From contig NZ_JAEKMH010000002.1 of assembly GCF_016411825.1 (NCBI RefSeq), positions 62,001-126,000 on the forward strand: DNA of 64,000 nt, given 5' to 3'. This stretch comes from Devosia sediminis (GTDB lineage Bacteria > Pseudomonadota > Alphaproteobacteria > Rhizobiales > Devosiaceae). Every line of letters begins with the position of its first letter. The stretch's first letter is position 1. Both the position numbers and the translations under genes were made by a program. The notes below the pieces were generated by a model that saw nothing but the letters and a program-made list of their open reading frames with translations, searched no databases and was not told the DNA's origin. Positions 28,359 through 37,287 of this stretch are shown piece by piece.

Positions 28359-29336
28359 ATGGTAACGATCAAAGAAATTGCGGCTGCGGTGGGCGTTTCG
28401 AGCGCTACGGTGTCGCGCGTGCTCAATTACGATTCCACGCTGTCGATCTCCAACCGGAAGCGGCAAGCCATCATCGAGACGGCCGAGGCGCTGAATTACG
28501 CAACGCCACGCGCCCGCAATCGCGCCAACCAGCAGGGCCTCAACAAGGTGGCGCTGGTGCATTTCCTGGCGCCCGAACGCGAACTGGTCGATCCCTATTA
28601 CGTGGCGCTGCGCCTCGGTATCGAGCGGCGCTGCGCCGCGCTCAAGATCGAAACGGTAAAAGTTTACCACACCGACGCCAAGCCCGACGCGAAACTGCTG
28701 CAGGAAGCGTCCGGCACGATCGTCATCGGCCGCCATGACGAGGACGAGACGGAGTGGCTGGCGAAAAATTCCCGGCAGATCGTCTTCGCCGATCACTTGC
28801 CGCATGACGACCAGATCGACTCGGTCTCGGCCGACCTGCGCGCGGCTATGGAAAAGTTGCTGGTGGCGCTGGCGGCACGCGGCTACCGGCGCATTGCCTA
28901 TATCGGCTGGGGCGACCGGCGTGCCCAGGCTTTCGTGCAGTGGATGACTGCAGCCGGCTGGTTCGACGACCGCCTGTTCCGCAGCGGCGACAATACCGAG
29001 GAGGGCGGCTATCGCCTGACCCGCGACATTCTCGCCGAGCGCAAGGCGTTCGACGCCATCGTCACCTTCAACGATTCCATGGCCATTGGCGCCTATCGCG
29101 CACTGCACGAGGCAGGCCTGTCGATCCCAGGCGATGTCGGAGTGGCCAGCTTCAACGACATTTCGGTCGCCCAGTTTCTCAATCCACCCCTGACCACGGT
29201 GCATCTACCGGCCGAGGAGATCGGCGAAACGGCGGTTGAACTGCTGCTCGAAAGGGTCGGCGGGCGGGAATTGGCCAAGCAGATCAGCCTCGCCTCGCGC
29301 ATCGTCTGGCGCGCCAGCACCCGGGAGATGCCCTGA
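28359..29336 (+). CDS. LacI family transcriptional regulator, EbgR/GalR-like
   Basis: Repressor of 325 residues. Helix-turn-helix TIKEIAAAVGVSSATVSRVLN lies at the very N-terminus. The effector domain resembles EbgR (DPYYVALRLGIERRC; SFNDISVAQFLNPPLTTVHL). The ATG at 28359 gives the standard N-terminus; a GTG at 28350 is also possible and is closer to the GGAAG site. It lies directly upstream of a sugar ABC transporter and family 2 glycoside hydrolase, so it probably responds to a galactoside or related sugar. Palindromes GGTAAA-n-TTTAC lie inside and just after the gene. Confidence 0.9.
   Translation: MVTIKEIAAAVGVSSATVSRVLNYDSTLSISNRKRQAIIETAEALNYATPRARNRANQQGLNKVALVHFLAPERELVDPYYVALRLGIERRCAALKIETVKVYHTDAKPDAKLLQEASGTIVIGRHDEDETEWLAKNSRQIVFADHLPHDDQIDSVSADLRAAMEKLLVALAARGYRRIAYIGWGDRRAQAFVQWMTAAGWFDDRLFRSGDNTEEGGYRLTRDILAERKAFDAIVTFNDSMAIGAYRALHEAGLSIPGDVGVASFNDISVAQFLNPPLTTVHLPAEEIGETAVELLLERVGGRELAKQISLASRIVWRASTREMP
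28655..28668. promoter_or_regulatory. Intragenic palindrome resembling the downstream operator
   Basis: GGTAAAAGTTTACC is a near-perfect palindrome in the coding region of the EbgR-like gene. It matches GGTAAAAATTTACT at 29361. It could be a secondary operator, or a chance result of the codons for VKVY. Confidence 0.3.
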
Positions 29337-29360
29337 AAACGGGCGCAGAAAATTATCCGC

Positions 29361-29374
29361 GGTAAAAATTTACT
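29361..29374. promoter_or_regulatory. Palindromic operator before the sugar-transport/GH2 operon
   Basis: GGTAAAAATTTACT lies 25 bp after the EbgR-like stop and 80 bp before the binding-protein ATG. A possible promoter follows (TTGCGC around 29383 and TATTAG around 29403). A small 5' leader hairpin GGGTGT/ACACCC is at 29419-29436. Confidence 0.5.
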
Positions 29375-29453
29375 GAAATTCTTGCGCGCGGGCCAAAAGT
29401 CATATTAGTCTTGTCGCAGGGTGTAGAGAAACACCCAATTGGGAGGATTATCA

Positions 29454-30728
29454 ATGACCAGCTTGTCCACGGGCCTCAAGCGCTCGCTCGCCATCGCTCT
29501 TGCCGGCGTGTCCATGTTCAGCGTCACCGCCGCTTCGGCCGGTGAAATCACCGTCTGGGCCTGGGACCCGAATTTCAACGGCGCCACCATGAACAAGGCC
29601 GCCGAAATCTACTCCGCAGCGCACCCCGACGTGACCGTCACCGTCGTCGACTTCGCCAAGGCCGACCTCGAGACCAAGCTGCAGGCGCAGCTCGCTTCGG
29701 GCACCACCGACGGCCTGCCCGACATCGTGCTGATCGAAGACTACGGCGCCCAGAAGTACCTGCAGTCGTTCCCCGGCGCCTTCGAGCCGCTGTCCGGTGC
29801 CGTCGATCTCTCGGGCTTTGCGCCCTACAAGACCGAACTCGCCACGCTCAACGGCCAAGGCTATTCGCTGCCCTTCGACTCCGGCGTGACCGGCTTCTTC
29901 TACCGCTCGGACATTCTCGAGGAAGCCGGCTACACCGCTGCCGACCTCGAAGACATCACCTGGAGCCGCCTCATCGAGATCGGCCAGGACATCAAGGAAA
30001 AGACCGGCCAGATCCTCTTGCCGATCGATCCCAACGATGCAGGCATCTTCCGCATCATGATGCAGTCGGCCGGCTCGTGGTACTTCAATGCCGATGGCAG
30101 CGTGAACATCGCCAATAACGACGTGTTCAAGGCCGCCCTCAAGACCTACCAGGACCTCGTCGCCTCGGGCATCACCAAGCCCGTCGCCGGCTGGACCGAA
30201 TATACCGGTTCGTTCACCTCGGGTGACACCGTCGGCACCGTGACCGGCGTGTGGATGGTCGGCACGATCAAGGCCAATGCCGATCAGTCCGGCCAGTGGG
30301 GCATCGCCCCGATCCCGGCGCTGGACGGTGTCGAAGGCGCGACCCACGCCTCCAACCTCGGCGGTTCGAGCTGGTACGTGATGTCCGCCGCCCCCAACAA
30401 GGCGGAAGCCATCGACTTCCTCAACACCGTCTGGGGCCAGGACGTCAACTTCTACCAGGAGATCCTCGTCAACCAGGGTGCTCTCGGCTCGCTGCTCGCG
30501 GCCCGTGAAGGTGAAGCCTACTCGGCCAGCGACGACTTCTTCGGCGGCGCTCCGGTCTGGCAGAACTTCTCCGATTGGCTCGGCGCCATTCCCGCGGTCA
30601 ACTATGGCATCTTCACCAACGAAGCCGACGCGGCTGTCGTGGCGCAGATCCCGGCCCTGACCAGCGGCGGCAATATCGATGAGATCGCCGCTGCCATCGA
30701 AGCTCAGGTCTCCCAGCAGATCCAGTAA
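29454..30728 (+). CDS. Extracellular sugar-binding protein (ABC transporter family 1)
   Basis: Periplasmic binding protein of 424 residues. The signal peptide (SLAIALAGVSMFSVTAASA) is cleaved before GEITVWAWDP, a family 1 opening. Conserved features include LPFDSGVTGFFYRSDIL and the GGSSWYVMSAAPNKAEA segment. The ATG has a GGGAGGA site. First gene of a CUT1 operon with two permeases, a family 2 glycoside hydrolase and an ATPase, so the ligand is probably a galactoside, glucuronide or similar oligosaccharide. Confidence 0.93.
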   Translation: MTSLSTGLKRSLAIALAGVSMFSVTAASAGEITVWAWDPNFNGATMNKAAEIYSAAHPDVTVTVVDFAKADLETKLQAQLASGTTDGLPDIVLIEDYGAQKYLQSFPGAFEPLSGAVDLSGFAPYKTELATLNGQGYSLPFDSGVTGFFYRSDILEEAGYTAADLEDITWSRLIEIGQDIKEKTGQILLPIDPNDAGIFRIMMQSAGSWYFNADGSVNIANNDVFKAALKTYQDLVASGITKPVAGWTEYTGSFTSGDTVGTVTGVWMVGTIKANADQSGQWGIAPIPALDGVEGATHASNLGGSSWYVMSAAPNKAEAIDFLNTVWGQDVNFYQEILVNQGALGSLLAAREGEAYSASDDFFGGAPVWQNFSDWLGAIPAVNYGIFTNEADAAVVAQIPALTSGGNIDEIAAAIEAQVSQQIQ

Positions 30729-30739
30729 TCAACGGCAAA

Positions 30740-30762
30740 CCGGAGGCGGGCACCGCCTCCGG
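30740..30762 (+). other. Strong hairpin after the binding-protein gene
   Basis: A perfect 10-bp stem (CCGGAGGCGG/CCGCCTCCGG) with a GCA loop begins 12 bp after the binding-protein stop. It has no U-tract, so it is more likely an mRNA-stabilising or partial-termination element that raises binding-protein over permease levels. Confidence 0.65.
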
Positions 30763-30830
30763 CCTCCCCGAGGCCCTCGCGTTCGCGCGGGGGTCATCGG
30801 TGATTTTTGGCTCCGGCATTGGGGGAAAGC

Positions 30831-31718
30831 GTGGCGCAATCGGGATATGAACGCTCCCAGCAGGTCAATGGCTGGCTTTTCGTGCTGCCCGCCCTCATCC
30901 TGCTGGGCATTTTCATGATTTATCCGATCATCTGGTCGCTCTGGATGAGCTTCCAGGTCGGTCGCGGCATGAATTTCAGCTTTGGCGGCTTCACCAACAT
31001 CATGCGCCTGACCCAGGATCCGGTGTTCCTCCGGGCCCTGTCCAACACGCTGATCTTCCTGGCCATCCAGGTGCCGATCATGCTGATCCTGGCGCTGCTG
31101 TTCGCCAACGCGCTCAATGACAGCAAGCTCTGGGGCCGCTCGTGGTTCCGCACCGCGATCTTTCTGCCCTGCGTGACCTCGCTCGTGGCCTATTCGGTGG
31201 TCTTCCGCTCCATGTTTGCCCAGGACGGCATCATGAACGAGATGCTGATGGCCCTGCAGATCATCGACAATCCCATTCCCTGGCTGGCCGACCCGTTCTG
31301 GGCCAAGGTCGTGATCATCAGCGCCATCACCTGGCGCTGGACCGGCTACAACATGATCTTCTACCTCGCCGCCATGCAGAATATCGACCGCTCGATCTAC
31401 GAGGCGGCCAAGATCGACGGCGTCCCGGCCTGGGCGCGCTTCTGGTACATCACCGTGCCGATGCTGAAGCCGGTGATCCTCTTCACCACGGTCATTTCCA
31501 CCATCGGCACGCTGCAGCTCTTCGACGAGCCAAACCTGATCACCAACCAGGGCGGGCCGTCCGACGCCACGTTGACGCTGTCGCTCTATATCTACAACCT
31601 CAGCTTCCGCTTCATGCCCAGCTTCGGCTACGCCGCCACGGTCAGCTACGTTATCGTCGTGCTGGTGGGCATTCTCACCCTGATCCAGTTCCTGGTCGCA
31701 CGGGATCGCCGCGCATGA
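30831..31718 (+). CDS. Carbohydrate ABC transporter permease, MalF type
   Basis: Inner-membrane permease of 295 residues. Helices begin with GWLFVLPALILLGIFMIYPI and end in VSYVIVVLVGILTLIQFLV. The EAA loop is SIYEAAKIDGVPAWARF. The GTG at 30831 is chosen because GGGGGAA lies 5 bp upstream; an earlier TTG would place that site inside the coding region. The stop overlaps the next permease start (ATGA). Confidence 0.92.
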   Translation: MAQSGYERSQQVNGWLFVLPALILLGIFMIYPIIWSLWMSFQVGRGMNFSFGGFTNIMRLTQDPVFLRALSNTLIFLAIQVPIMLILALLFANALNDSKLWGRSWFRTAIFLPCVTSLVAYSVVFRSMFAQDGIMNEMLMALQIIDNPIPWLADPFWAKVVIISAITWRWTGYNMIFYLAAMQNIDRSIYEAAKIDGVPAWARFWYITVPMLKPVILFTTVISTIGTLQLFDEPNLITNQGGPSDATLTLSLYIYNLSFRFMPSFGYAATVSYVIVVLVGILTLIQFLVARDRRA

Positions 31719-32533
31719 GCAACCCAATCGCCCTTATCGGTCGCGCCGCAACCTACCTGCTGCTGCTGCTGGCCGCCTTCATCTCGGTCTTCCCCTTCTT
31801 CTGGATGGCGGTCGGCGCCACCAATACCTCCGCCGACATCCTCAAGGGCAAGGCCACGCCCGGCGGCGCGCTGTGGGCCAATATGGTGAACTTCTTCTCC
31901 TCGGTGGACATGCCGCGGATTCTCTTCAATTCGTTCTTCATCGCTGGCGTCGGCACGGCGCTGACCCTGCTGGTCTCCTCGCTGGCCGGCTATGGCTTTG
32001 AGATGTTCAGGAGCCGCTTCCGCGAGCGGATTTTCGGCAGCCTCCTGCTGATGCTGTCCATCCCCTTCGCTGCCCTCATGATCCCGCTCTTCATCATGAT
32101 GGCCAACCTGAAACTGATTAACACCTATCAGGCGATCATCCTGCCCACGATCGCGTCGATCTTCATCGTCTTCTACTTCCGCCAGGCCACAAAGGCCTTC
32201 CCGCACGAGTTGCGCGACGCCGCACGCATCGACGGGCTCAAGGAATGGCAGATCTTCTTCTGGGTCTATATGCCGGTGATGCGCTCGACCTATGCCGCGG
32301 CGACGATCATCGTCTTCATGGCCAACTGGAACAATTACCTGTGGCCGCTGATCGTGCTGCAGACCAATGAGATGAAGACGCTGACGCTTGTCGTTGCCGG
32401 CCTCACCTCGGCCTATACGCCCGACTGGGGCGTCGTCATGGTCGGCGCGATCTTTGCCACCCTGCCCACTCTCATCATTTTCTTCCTGCTCCAGCGCCGC
32501 TTTGTCGAAGGCATGCTGGGCGCCGTCAAATAG
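31715..32533 (+). CDS. Carbohydrate ABC transporter permease, MalG type
   Basis: Inner-membrane permease of 272 residues. The first helix is ATYLLLLLAAFISVFPFFWM. The EAA-type loop reads ELRDAARIDGLKEWQIF, followed by the MalG-type end (MVGAIFATLPTLIIFFLLQRRFVEGMLGAVK). The start overlaps the upstream stop. It pairs with the permease at 30831-31718 and is energised by the ATPase at 34756-35814. Confidence 0.93.
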   Translation: MSNPIALIGRAATYLLLLLAAFISVFPFFWMAVGATNTSADILKGKATPGGALWANMVNFFSSVDMPRILFNSFFIAGVGTALTLLVSSLAGYGFEMFRSRFRERIFGSLLLMLSIPFAALMIPLFIMMANLKLINTYQAIILPTIASIFIVFYFRQATKAFPHELRDAARIDGLKEWQIFFWVYMPVMRSTYAAATIIVFMANWNNYLWPLIVLQTNEMKTLTLVVAGLTSAYTPDWGVVMVGAIFATLPTLIIFFLLQRRFVEGMLGAVK

Positions 32534-32541
32534 AGTATTCC

Positions 32542-34743
32542 ATGCGTCCCCTGATCGATTTCAATTCCGGCTGGCTGTTCGAAGGCAAGGACGAGGTTCG
32601 CCTGCCGCATACGGCGGTGGAACTGCCCTTCACCTATTTCGACGAGAAAGAATATCAGCGCGTCTTCACCTATGAGAAGCGCTTCACCGCCGATGCGGCC
32701 TGGCAGGGCAAGGACGTGTCCGTGCTCTTCGACGGCGCCATGGCCAATGCCAAGGTCAGCCTCAATGGTGCGGAAGTCGCTGCCCACAAGGACGGCTACA
32801 CACCCTTCGAGGCGCGGCTGACCGGTAAGCTGAGGGACGGCGAGAACGTGCTGACCGTCACCATCGATGGCAGCGAAAATCCGGACATCCCGCCCTTTGG
32901 TGGCCAGATCGACTATCTGACCTATGCAGGCATCTATCGCGAAGCCTGGCTGCGTGTGACCGCGCCCGTTTTTGTCGGCAATGCCAAGGTGGAAACGCCG
33001 AATGCGCTGGCTGAGAAGAAGTCGGTGCGGGCGCGCATCGAGCTCAGCATTTCGCAGAACCTGCCGCTCTCGGGCAAGCTGGTCGCAACGCTGCTCGACG
33101 GCGACGGCGAGACCATCGCCACCACCGAGGCGGCCATTGCAGGCGGCAGCGTCGAGATCGGTTTCGATGGGCTGTCGGGCATCACCCTCTGGGACCTCAA
33201 GACCCCGGCGCTCTATACGCTCGCCGTTACCCTCGAAACGTCGGCCGGTCTGGACGAGGCAAAGTTCCGCTTCGGCTTCCGCACTGCAGAATTCACGACG
33301 GAAGGCTTCAAGCTCAACGGCAGGGCGCTGAAACTGCGCGGCCTCAACCGTCACCAGTCCTTCCCCTATGTCGGCTATGCATTGGGCAAGTCGGCGCAGG
33401 AGCGCGACGCGGAAATCCTGAAGCACGAGCTCAAGCTCAACATGGTGCGCACCTCGCACTATCCGCAGAGCCACTATTTCCTCGACCGCTGTGACGAACT
33501 CGGGCTTCTCGTTTTCGAGGAAATCCCCGGCTGGCAGCATATCGGCGGCGCCGAATGGCAGGACGAGAGCGTCGAAAACGTTCGCCGCATGATCACCCGC
33601 GACTGGAACCACCCCTCTATCGTCATCTGGGGCGTGCGCATCAACGAGAGTCAGGACAACCACGATTTCTATCTGCGGACGAACAAGCTGGCCCATGAGC
33701 TGGACTCGACCCGTTCGACCGGCGGCGTCCGCTACATCACCGATAGCGAGCTGCTCGAAGACGTCTACACCATGAACGACTTCATCCTCGGCAACGAAGA
33801 ATGGGGCGGCAACCGTCCGCGCACCCCGCTGCGTCCGCAGCAGGAAGTCACCGGTCTTGATCGCGTCGTGCCCTATATGATCACCGAATATGGCGGGCAC
33901 ATGTACCCGACCAAGTCGTGGGATCAGGAACAGCGCCAGGCCGAGCATGTGCTGCGTCATCTCGAAGTCATGAACGCCGCCTATGGCGATCCGCAGATTG
34001 CCGGCTGCATTGGCTGGTGCGCCTTCGACTACAACACCCACAAGGACTTCGGCTCGGGCGACCGCATCTGCCACCACGGCGTGATGGATATGTTCCGCGA
34101 GCCCAAGTTTGCGGCCTATGCCTATATCAGCCAGTGCGAGCCGGAGGATGAGGTCATCCTCAAGCCGGTGACCTTCTGGGCCCGTGGCGAGCGCAATATC
34201 GGCGGCGTGCTGCCGCTGATGATCCTCACCAATTGCGACGAGGTCGAACTGACCTATGGCAAGAACGCGCCCAAGCGTTTCAAGCCCGATCGCGAGAAAT
34301 TCCCGCACCTGCCGCATGCGCCCGTTGTCATTACCCGCGCCCATTTGACCGACGAGGAACTGGGCCTCTGGGGCATGAGCTGGGAAGACGCCACCATCAC
34401 CGGCTATATCGACGGCAAGGCGGTCAAGACCGTCAACTTCATCGCCGACCCGATCGCCCACGAACTCGAAGTCGTGCCCGACACGACCGAACTCGGCGCC
34501 GAGGGCGACACCGTGCGAGTCATGGTGCGTGCGCTCGATCAGTCCGGCAAGAAGCTGCCCTTCTTTCCCGAGCCGGTTTCCATCGAAGTTTCAGGCGCCG
34601 CCGAGCGTCTGGGCCCCGGCCTCGTGCCGCTGCGCGCCGGCTCCACCGGCTTCTGGCTCAGGACCACCGGCAAGGGCCCGATCACTGTCACCGTCACCAG
34701 CGACCGGCTCGGCCGTTCAGTCGCATCGCTTTCCGCAAGCTGA
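32542..34743 (+). CDS. Glycoside hydrolase family 2 protein (beta-galactosidase/glucuronidase type)
   Basis: Cytoplasmic enzyme of 733 residues with no signal peptide, so it acts after uptake. The N-terminal sugar-binding domain (about 1-145) and immunoglobulin-like domain lead to the TIM barrel. The barrel contains LRGLNRHQSFPYVG, the acid/base glutamate in WGVRINES, and the likely nucleophile in MITEYGGHMYP. A further C-terminal region of about 170 residues follows. It starts 8 bp after the permease stop, in the operon controlled by the EbgR-like repressor. Precise sugar specificity is not determined by the sequence alone. Confidence 0.9.
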   Translation: MRPLIDFNSGWLFEGKDEVRLPHTAVELPFTYFDEKEYQRVFTYEKRFTADAAWQGKDVSVLFDGAMANAKVSLNGAEVAAHKDGYTPFEARLTGKLRDGENVLTVTIDGSENPDIPPFGGQIDYLTYAGIYREAWLRVTAPVFVGNAKVETPNALAEKKSVRARIELSISQNLPLSGKLVATLLDGDGETIATTEAAIAGGSVEIGFDGLSGITLWDLKTPALYTLAVTLETSAGLDEAKFRFGFRTAEFTTEGFKLNGRALKLRGLNRHQSFPYVGYALGKSAQERDAEILKHELKLNMVRTSHYPQSHYFLDRCDELGLLVFEEIPGWQHIGGAEWQDESVENVRRMITRDWNHPSIVIWGVRINESQDNHDFYLRTNKLAHELDSTRSTGGVRYITDSELLEDVYTMNDFILGNEEWGGNRPRTPLRPQQEVTGLDRVVPYMITEYGGHMYPTKSWDQEQRQAEHVLRHLEVMNAAYGDPQIAGCIGWCAFDYNTHKDFGSGDRICHHGVMDMFREPKFAAYAYISQCEPEDEVILKPVTFWARGERNIGGVLPLMILTNCDEVELTYGKNAPKRFKPDREKFPHLPHAPVVITRAHLTDEELGLWGMSWEDATITGYIDGKAVKTVNFIADPIAHELEVVPDTTELGAEGDTVRVMVRALDQSGKKLPFFPEPVSIEVSGAAERLGPGLVPLRAGSTGFWLRTTGKGPITVTVTSDRLGRSVASLSAS

Positions 34744-34755
34744 GGAACCTCAACC

Positions 34756-35814
34756 ATGTCCGGATTGAAGCTGGCCAACGTCAAAAAGTCCTTCGGCGCG
34801 GTCGAGGTGATCAAAGGCGTCGATCTCGAAATTGCGGACAAGGAATTCGTGGTCTTTGTCGGCCCCTCGGGCTGCGGCAAGTCCACCTTGCTGCGCATGA
34901 TCGCTGGGCTCGAGCAGATCACGTCGGGCGACCTCACAATTGGCGACAAGCGCATGAACGAGGTCGATCCCTCCCAGCGCGGCATCGCCATGGTGTTCCA
35001 GACCTATGCGCTCTATCCGCATATGACGGTGCGCGAGAACATGGGCTTCGCGCTCAAATTCGCTGGTGCTCCGAAGGCCGAAATCGAACAACGGGTCCAG
35101 GAAGCTGCTCGCATCCTCGAACTGGGGCCGCTGCTGGAGCGCCGCCCCGGGCAGCTTTCGGGCGGCCAGCGCCAACGCGTCGCCATCGGCCGCGCCATCG
35201 TCCGCCACCCGGACGTGTTCCTCTTCGACGAGCCGCTGTCCAATCTCGATGCCGAACTGCGCGTGCATATGCGCATCGAGATCGCCCGGCTGCATCAGGA
35301 ACTCAACACCACCATCATCTACGTGACCCATGATCAGGTCGAGGCCATGACGCTGGCCGACAAGATCGTAGTGCTGCGCGATGGGCGCATCGAGCAGGTC
35401 GGCTCGCCGCTCGACCTCTATGACAATCCCGACAACATTTTCGTGGCCGGCTTCATCGGTTCGCCCAAGATGAATTTCCTCGAAGGCACCGCCGAGACCG
35501 ACGGGATCCGCCTCACCGATTTCCCTGGCCAGATTATCCCATCGCCAGTCGCGGTCGCGCCCGGCACGCCGGTGACCGTCGGCATCCGCCCCGAGCACTT
35601 CTCGGCCGAAGGCAGCGCCGCGCTCGACGTCAATGTCGAGATCATCGAGCATCTGGGCGGGGAAACCTATGCCTATGCCCGCGATACCGGCCGCGAATTG
35701 ATCACCATCGCCACTGACAACAACCGCACGCTGAAAACCGGCGACCGCTATTCGGCCCGGTTCGATCCTGCGGATCTGCTGGTGTTCGGTCAGGATGGCA
35801 TGCGGATCCGGTAG
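34756..35814 (+). CDS. Sugar ABC transporter ATP-binding protein (MsmK/UgpC type)
   Basis: Cytoplasmic ATPase of 352 residues. Walker A is GPSGCGKST, the signature LSGGQRQR and Walker [13 protein letters not shown] are intact, and the switch histidine is in VTHDQVEAM. The C-terminal TOBE/regulatory domain ([11 protein letters not shown]) is that of CUT1 importers. It begins 12 bp after the GH2 gene. It is the only CUT1-type ATPase in the window and could also serve the transporter at 1-2372. Confidence 0.95.
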   Translation: MSGLKLANVKKSFGAVEVIKGVDLEIADKEFVVFVGPSGCGKSTLLRMIAGLEQITSGDLTIGDKRMNEVDPSQRGIAMVFQTYALYPHMTVRENMGFALKFAGAPKAEIEQRVQEAARILELGPLLERRPGQLSGGQRQRVAIGRAIVRHPDVFLFDEPLSNLDAELRVHMRIEIARLHQELNTTIIYVTHDQVEAMTLADKIVVLRDGRIEQVGSPLDLYDNPDNIFVAGFIGSPKMNFLEGTAETDGIRLTDFPGQIIPSPVAVAPGTPVTVGIRPEHFSAEGSAALDVNVEIIEHLGGETYAYARDTGRELITIATDNNRTLKTGDRYSARFDPADLLVFGQDGMRIR

Positions 35815-35845
35815 GGTACGCAGCCTTCACAACCACCGCGCCGCC

Positions 35846-35925
35846 GTCGGACTTGATCCGAGGGCCATTCTCAACCATCGCGGAGGCGGCGGTAGGTCCT
35901 CGGGTCAAGCCCGAGGACGGAACTG
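35846..35925. repeat. Dispersed palindromic element, CGGGTCAAGCCCGAGG family
   Basis: Left part CGGACTTGATCCGAGGGCC and right part CCTCGGGTCAAGCCCGAGGAC are each palindromic and related in inverse orientation. A half copy occurs at 59970-59998. It lies between convergent genes (ATPase and dCTP deaminase). Confidence 0.6.
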
Positions 35926-35940
35926 TGCGTGCGGAAGGCG

Positions 35941-37047
35941 CTACCCTTCGAACGGCCTGAAATGCTTGGACAGCTTCAGCGTCTGGGCCTGGTAGTTTGA
36001 GCCGAAGGCGCTGCCATAGAGGCGGTCGGGCTTTTCGGCCAGTTCCTCGTAGATCAGCCGGCCGATGATCTGGCCGTGATGGAGCAGGAACGGCACTTCG
36101 CGGCTGCGGACTTCGAGCACGGCGCGGCTGCCGGTGCCGCCGGCGGACGAATGCCCGAAGCCGGGATCGAAAAAGCCCGCATAATGCACGCGGAATTCGC
36201 CGACCATCGGATCGAAGGGCACCATTTCGGCCGCGTGGCTGGGCGGCACATGCACCGCTTCGAGGCTGACGAGGATATAAAATTCATCGGGGTCGAGGAT
36301 GAGTTCGCTCTGCCCGTGGGCGTAAAGCGGCTCCCAGAAATCCAGCACGTCGAGCGCCGCCTTTTTGTCGACATCAACCACGGCCGTATGCCGCTTGGAG
36401 CGGAAGCCGATCAGCCCGTCGCGGCCCTGGCCCTGAAGGTCGATGGAGAGAGCCACGCCATTGTCGACCGGTTGGTCGCCGCCGATGACCAGGGTGTCGG
36501 AGGCGTGGAGGGCCTGGTGCGCTTGGACGCTGAGGCGCGCATCGCCGGAACGGAACCGCATCTGGGTCAGCCGCGAGCCGGTGCGCACCAGCACAGGAAA
36601 GGTGCGGGGGCTGATTTCGAGGTAGAGCGGACCCTTGTAGCCAGGCGGCAATTGGTCGAAGCCGCGAGCCCGGTCGCCGATAACACGGGTAAAAACGTCG
36701 AGCCGCCCGGTCGAGCTTTTCGGGTTGGCCGAAGCGCTGACCTCGGCCGGCAGGTCCAGGCTTTCCTCGAGCGGCACGAGATAGACGCAGCCGCGTTCGA
36801 GGACGGCGCCTTTGCTGAGGTCGATTTCATGCAGCTTCAGCGCCTCGATGCGCTCGGCCACCGAATGGCCCGGGCCGGGCAGGAAACTGGAGCGGACTCG
36901 GAAGGCGGTCTTCCCAAGCCGGAGGTCAAGGCTCGCCGGTTGTACCTGGTCCGCGTCGAACGCGCGGTCCGCCGATATGGCGCCTTCGGCATGGAGCTTC
37001 TCGATCAGCCGCGCCGGAAAGACGCCCTTGGGCCAAGTCTCGGTCAT
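35941..37047 (-). CDS. dcd: 2'-deoxycytidine 5'-triphosphate deaminase, two-domain type
   Basis: Cytoplasmic nucleotide enzyme of 368 residues, about twice the length of single-domain dCTP deaminases, as in the alphaproteobacterial two-domain form. It makes dUTP from dCTP for thymidylate synthesis. Recognisable segments are QVQPASLDLRLGKTAFRV, SANPKSSTGRLDVFTRV and, in the second half, GQIIGRLIYEELAEKPDRLYG. The ATG at 37047 has GGAGAG upstream. Convergent with the sugar operon, divergent from the metZ riboswitch region. Confidence 0.9.
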   Translation of the reverse strand: MTETWPKGVFPARLIEKLHAEGAISADRAFDADQVQPASLDLRLGKTAFRVRSSFLPGPGHSVAERIEALKLHEIDLSKGAVLERGCVYLVPLEESLDLPAEVSASANPKSSTGRLDVFTRVIGDRARGFDQLPPGYKGPLYLEISPRTFPVLVRTGSRLTQMRFRSGDARLSVQAHQALHASDTLVIGGDQPVDNGVALSIDLQGQGRDGLIGFRSKRHTAVVDVDKKAALDVLDFWEPLYAHGQSELILDPDEFYILVSLEAVHVPPSHAAEMVPFDPMVGEFRVHYAGFFDPGFGHSSAGGTGSRAVLEVRSREVPFLLHHGQIIGRLIYEELAEKPDRLYGSAFGSNYQAQTLKLSKHFRPFEG

Positions 37048-37181
37048 CGCGCTCTCTCCGCTGCAAAGCAATTGCCCTCGCCCTTGTGCCAAAGCTCGGT
37101 GGACCGGACAAGCCGGGCGGTGACGATTGCTGGGGGCACATGATTGACGCCGCAGGCGTGATGGAATTAGGGTGGCGCCCA

Positions 37182-37231
37182 GTGGTGATTTGGCCGGTCG
37201 CTTGCAGCCACTTTAAACAAGTTGCTAAAGA
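37182..37231 (+). ncRNA. SAM-II riboswitch aptamer
   Basis: The SAM-II signature is present in order: GTGGTGATTTG, then GGTCGCTTGCAGCCAC, TTTAAACAAG and GTTGCTAAAGACC. GTGG (37183-37186) and CCAC (37208-37211) can pair as the main stem, and the CTTTAAACAAGTTGCTAAA segment supplies the pseudoknot strand. It lies upstream of an O-succinylhomoserine sulfhydrylase gene, a standard SAM-II target in alphaproteobacteria. SAM binding would reduce metZ expression. Confidence 0.9.
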
Positions 37232-37241
37232 CCGTTTTGGA

Positions 37242-37271
37242 ACCGGCCGCCATTTGCGTGCCGGTTTTTTT
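37242..37271 (+). terminator. Intrinsic terminator downstream of the SAM-II aptamer
   Basis: ACCGGC (37242-37247) and GCCGGT (37260-37265) form a stem followed by a run of seven T (37265-37271), 17 bp before metZ. It lies 10 bp after the aptamer, suggesting transcriptional attenuation. Confidence 0.7.
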
Positions 37272-37287
37272 GTTGAAGGCGTGACCC

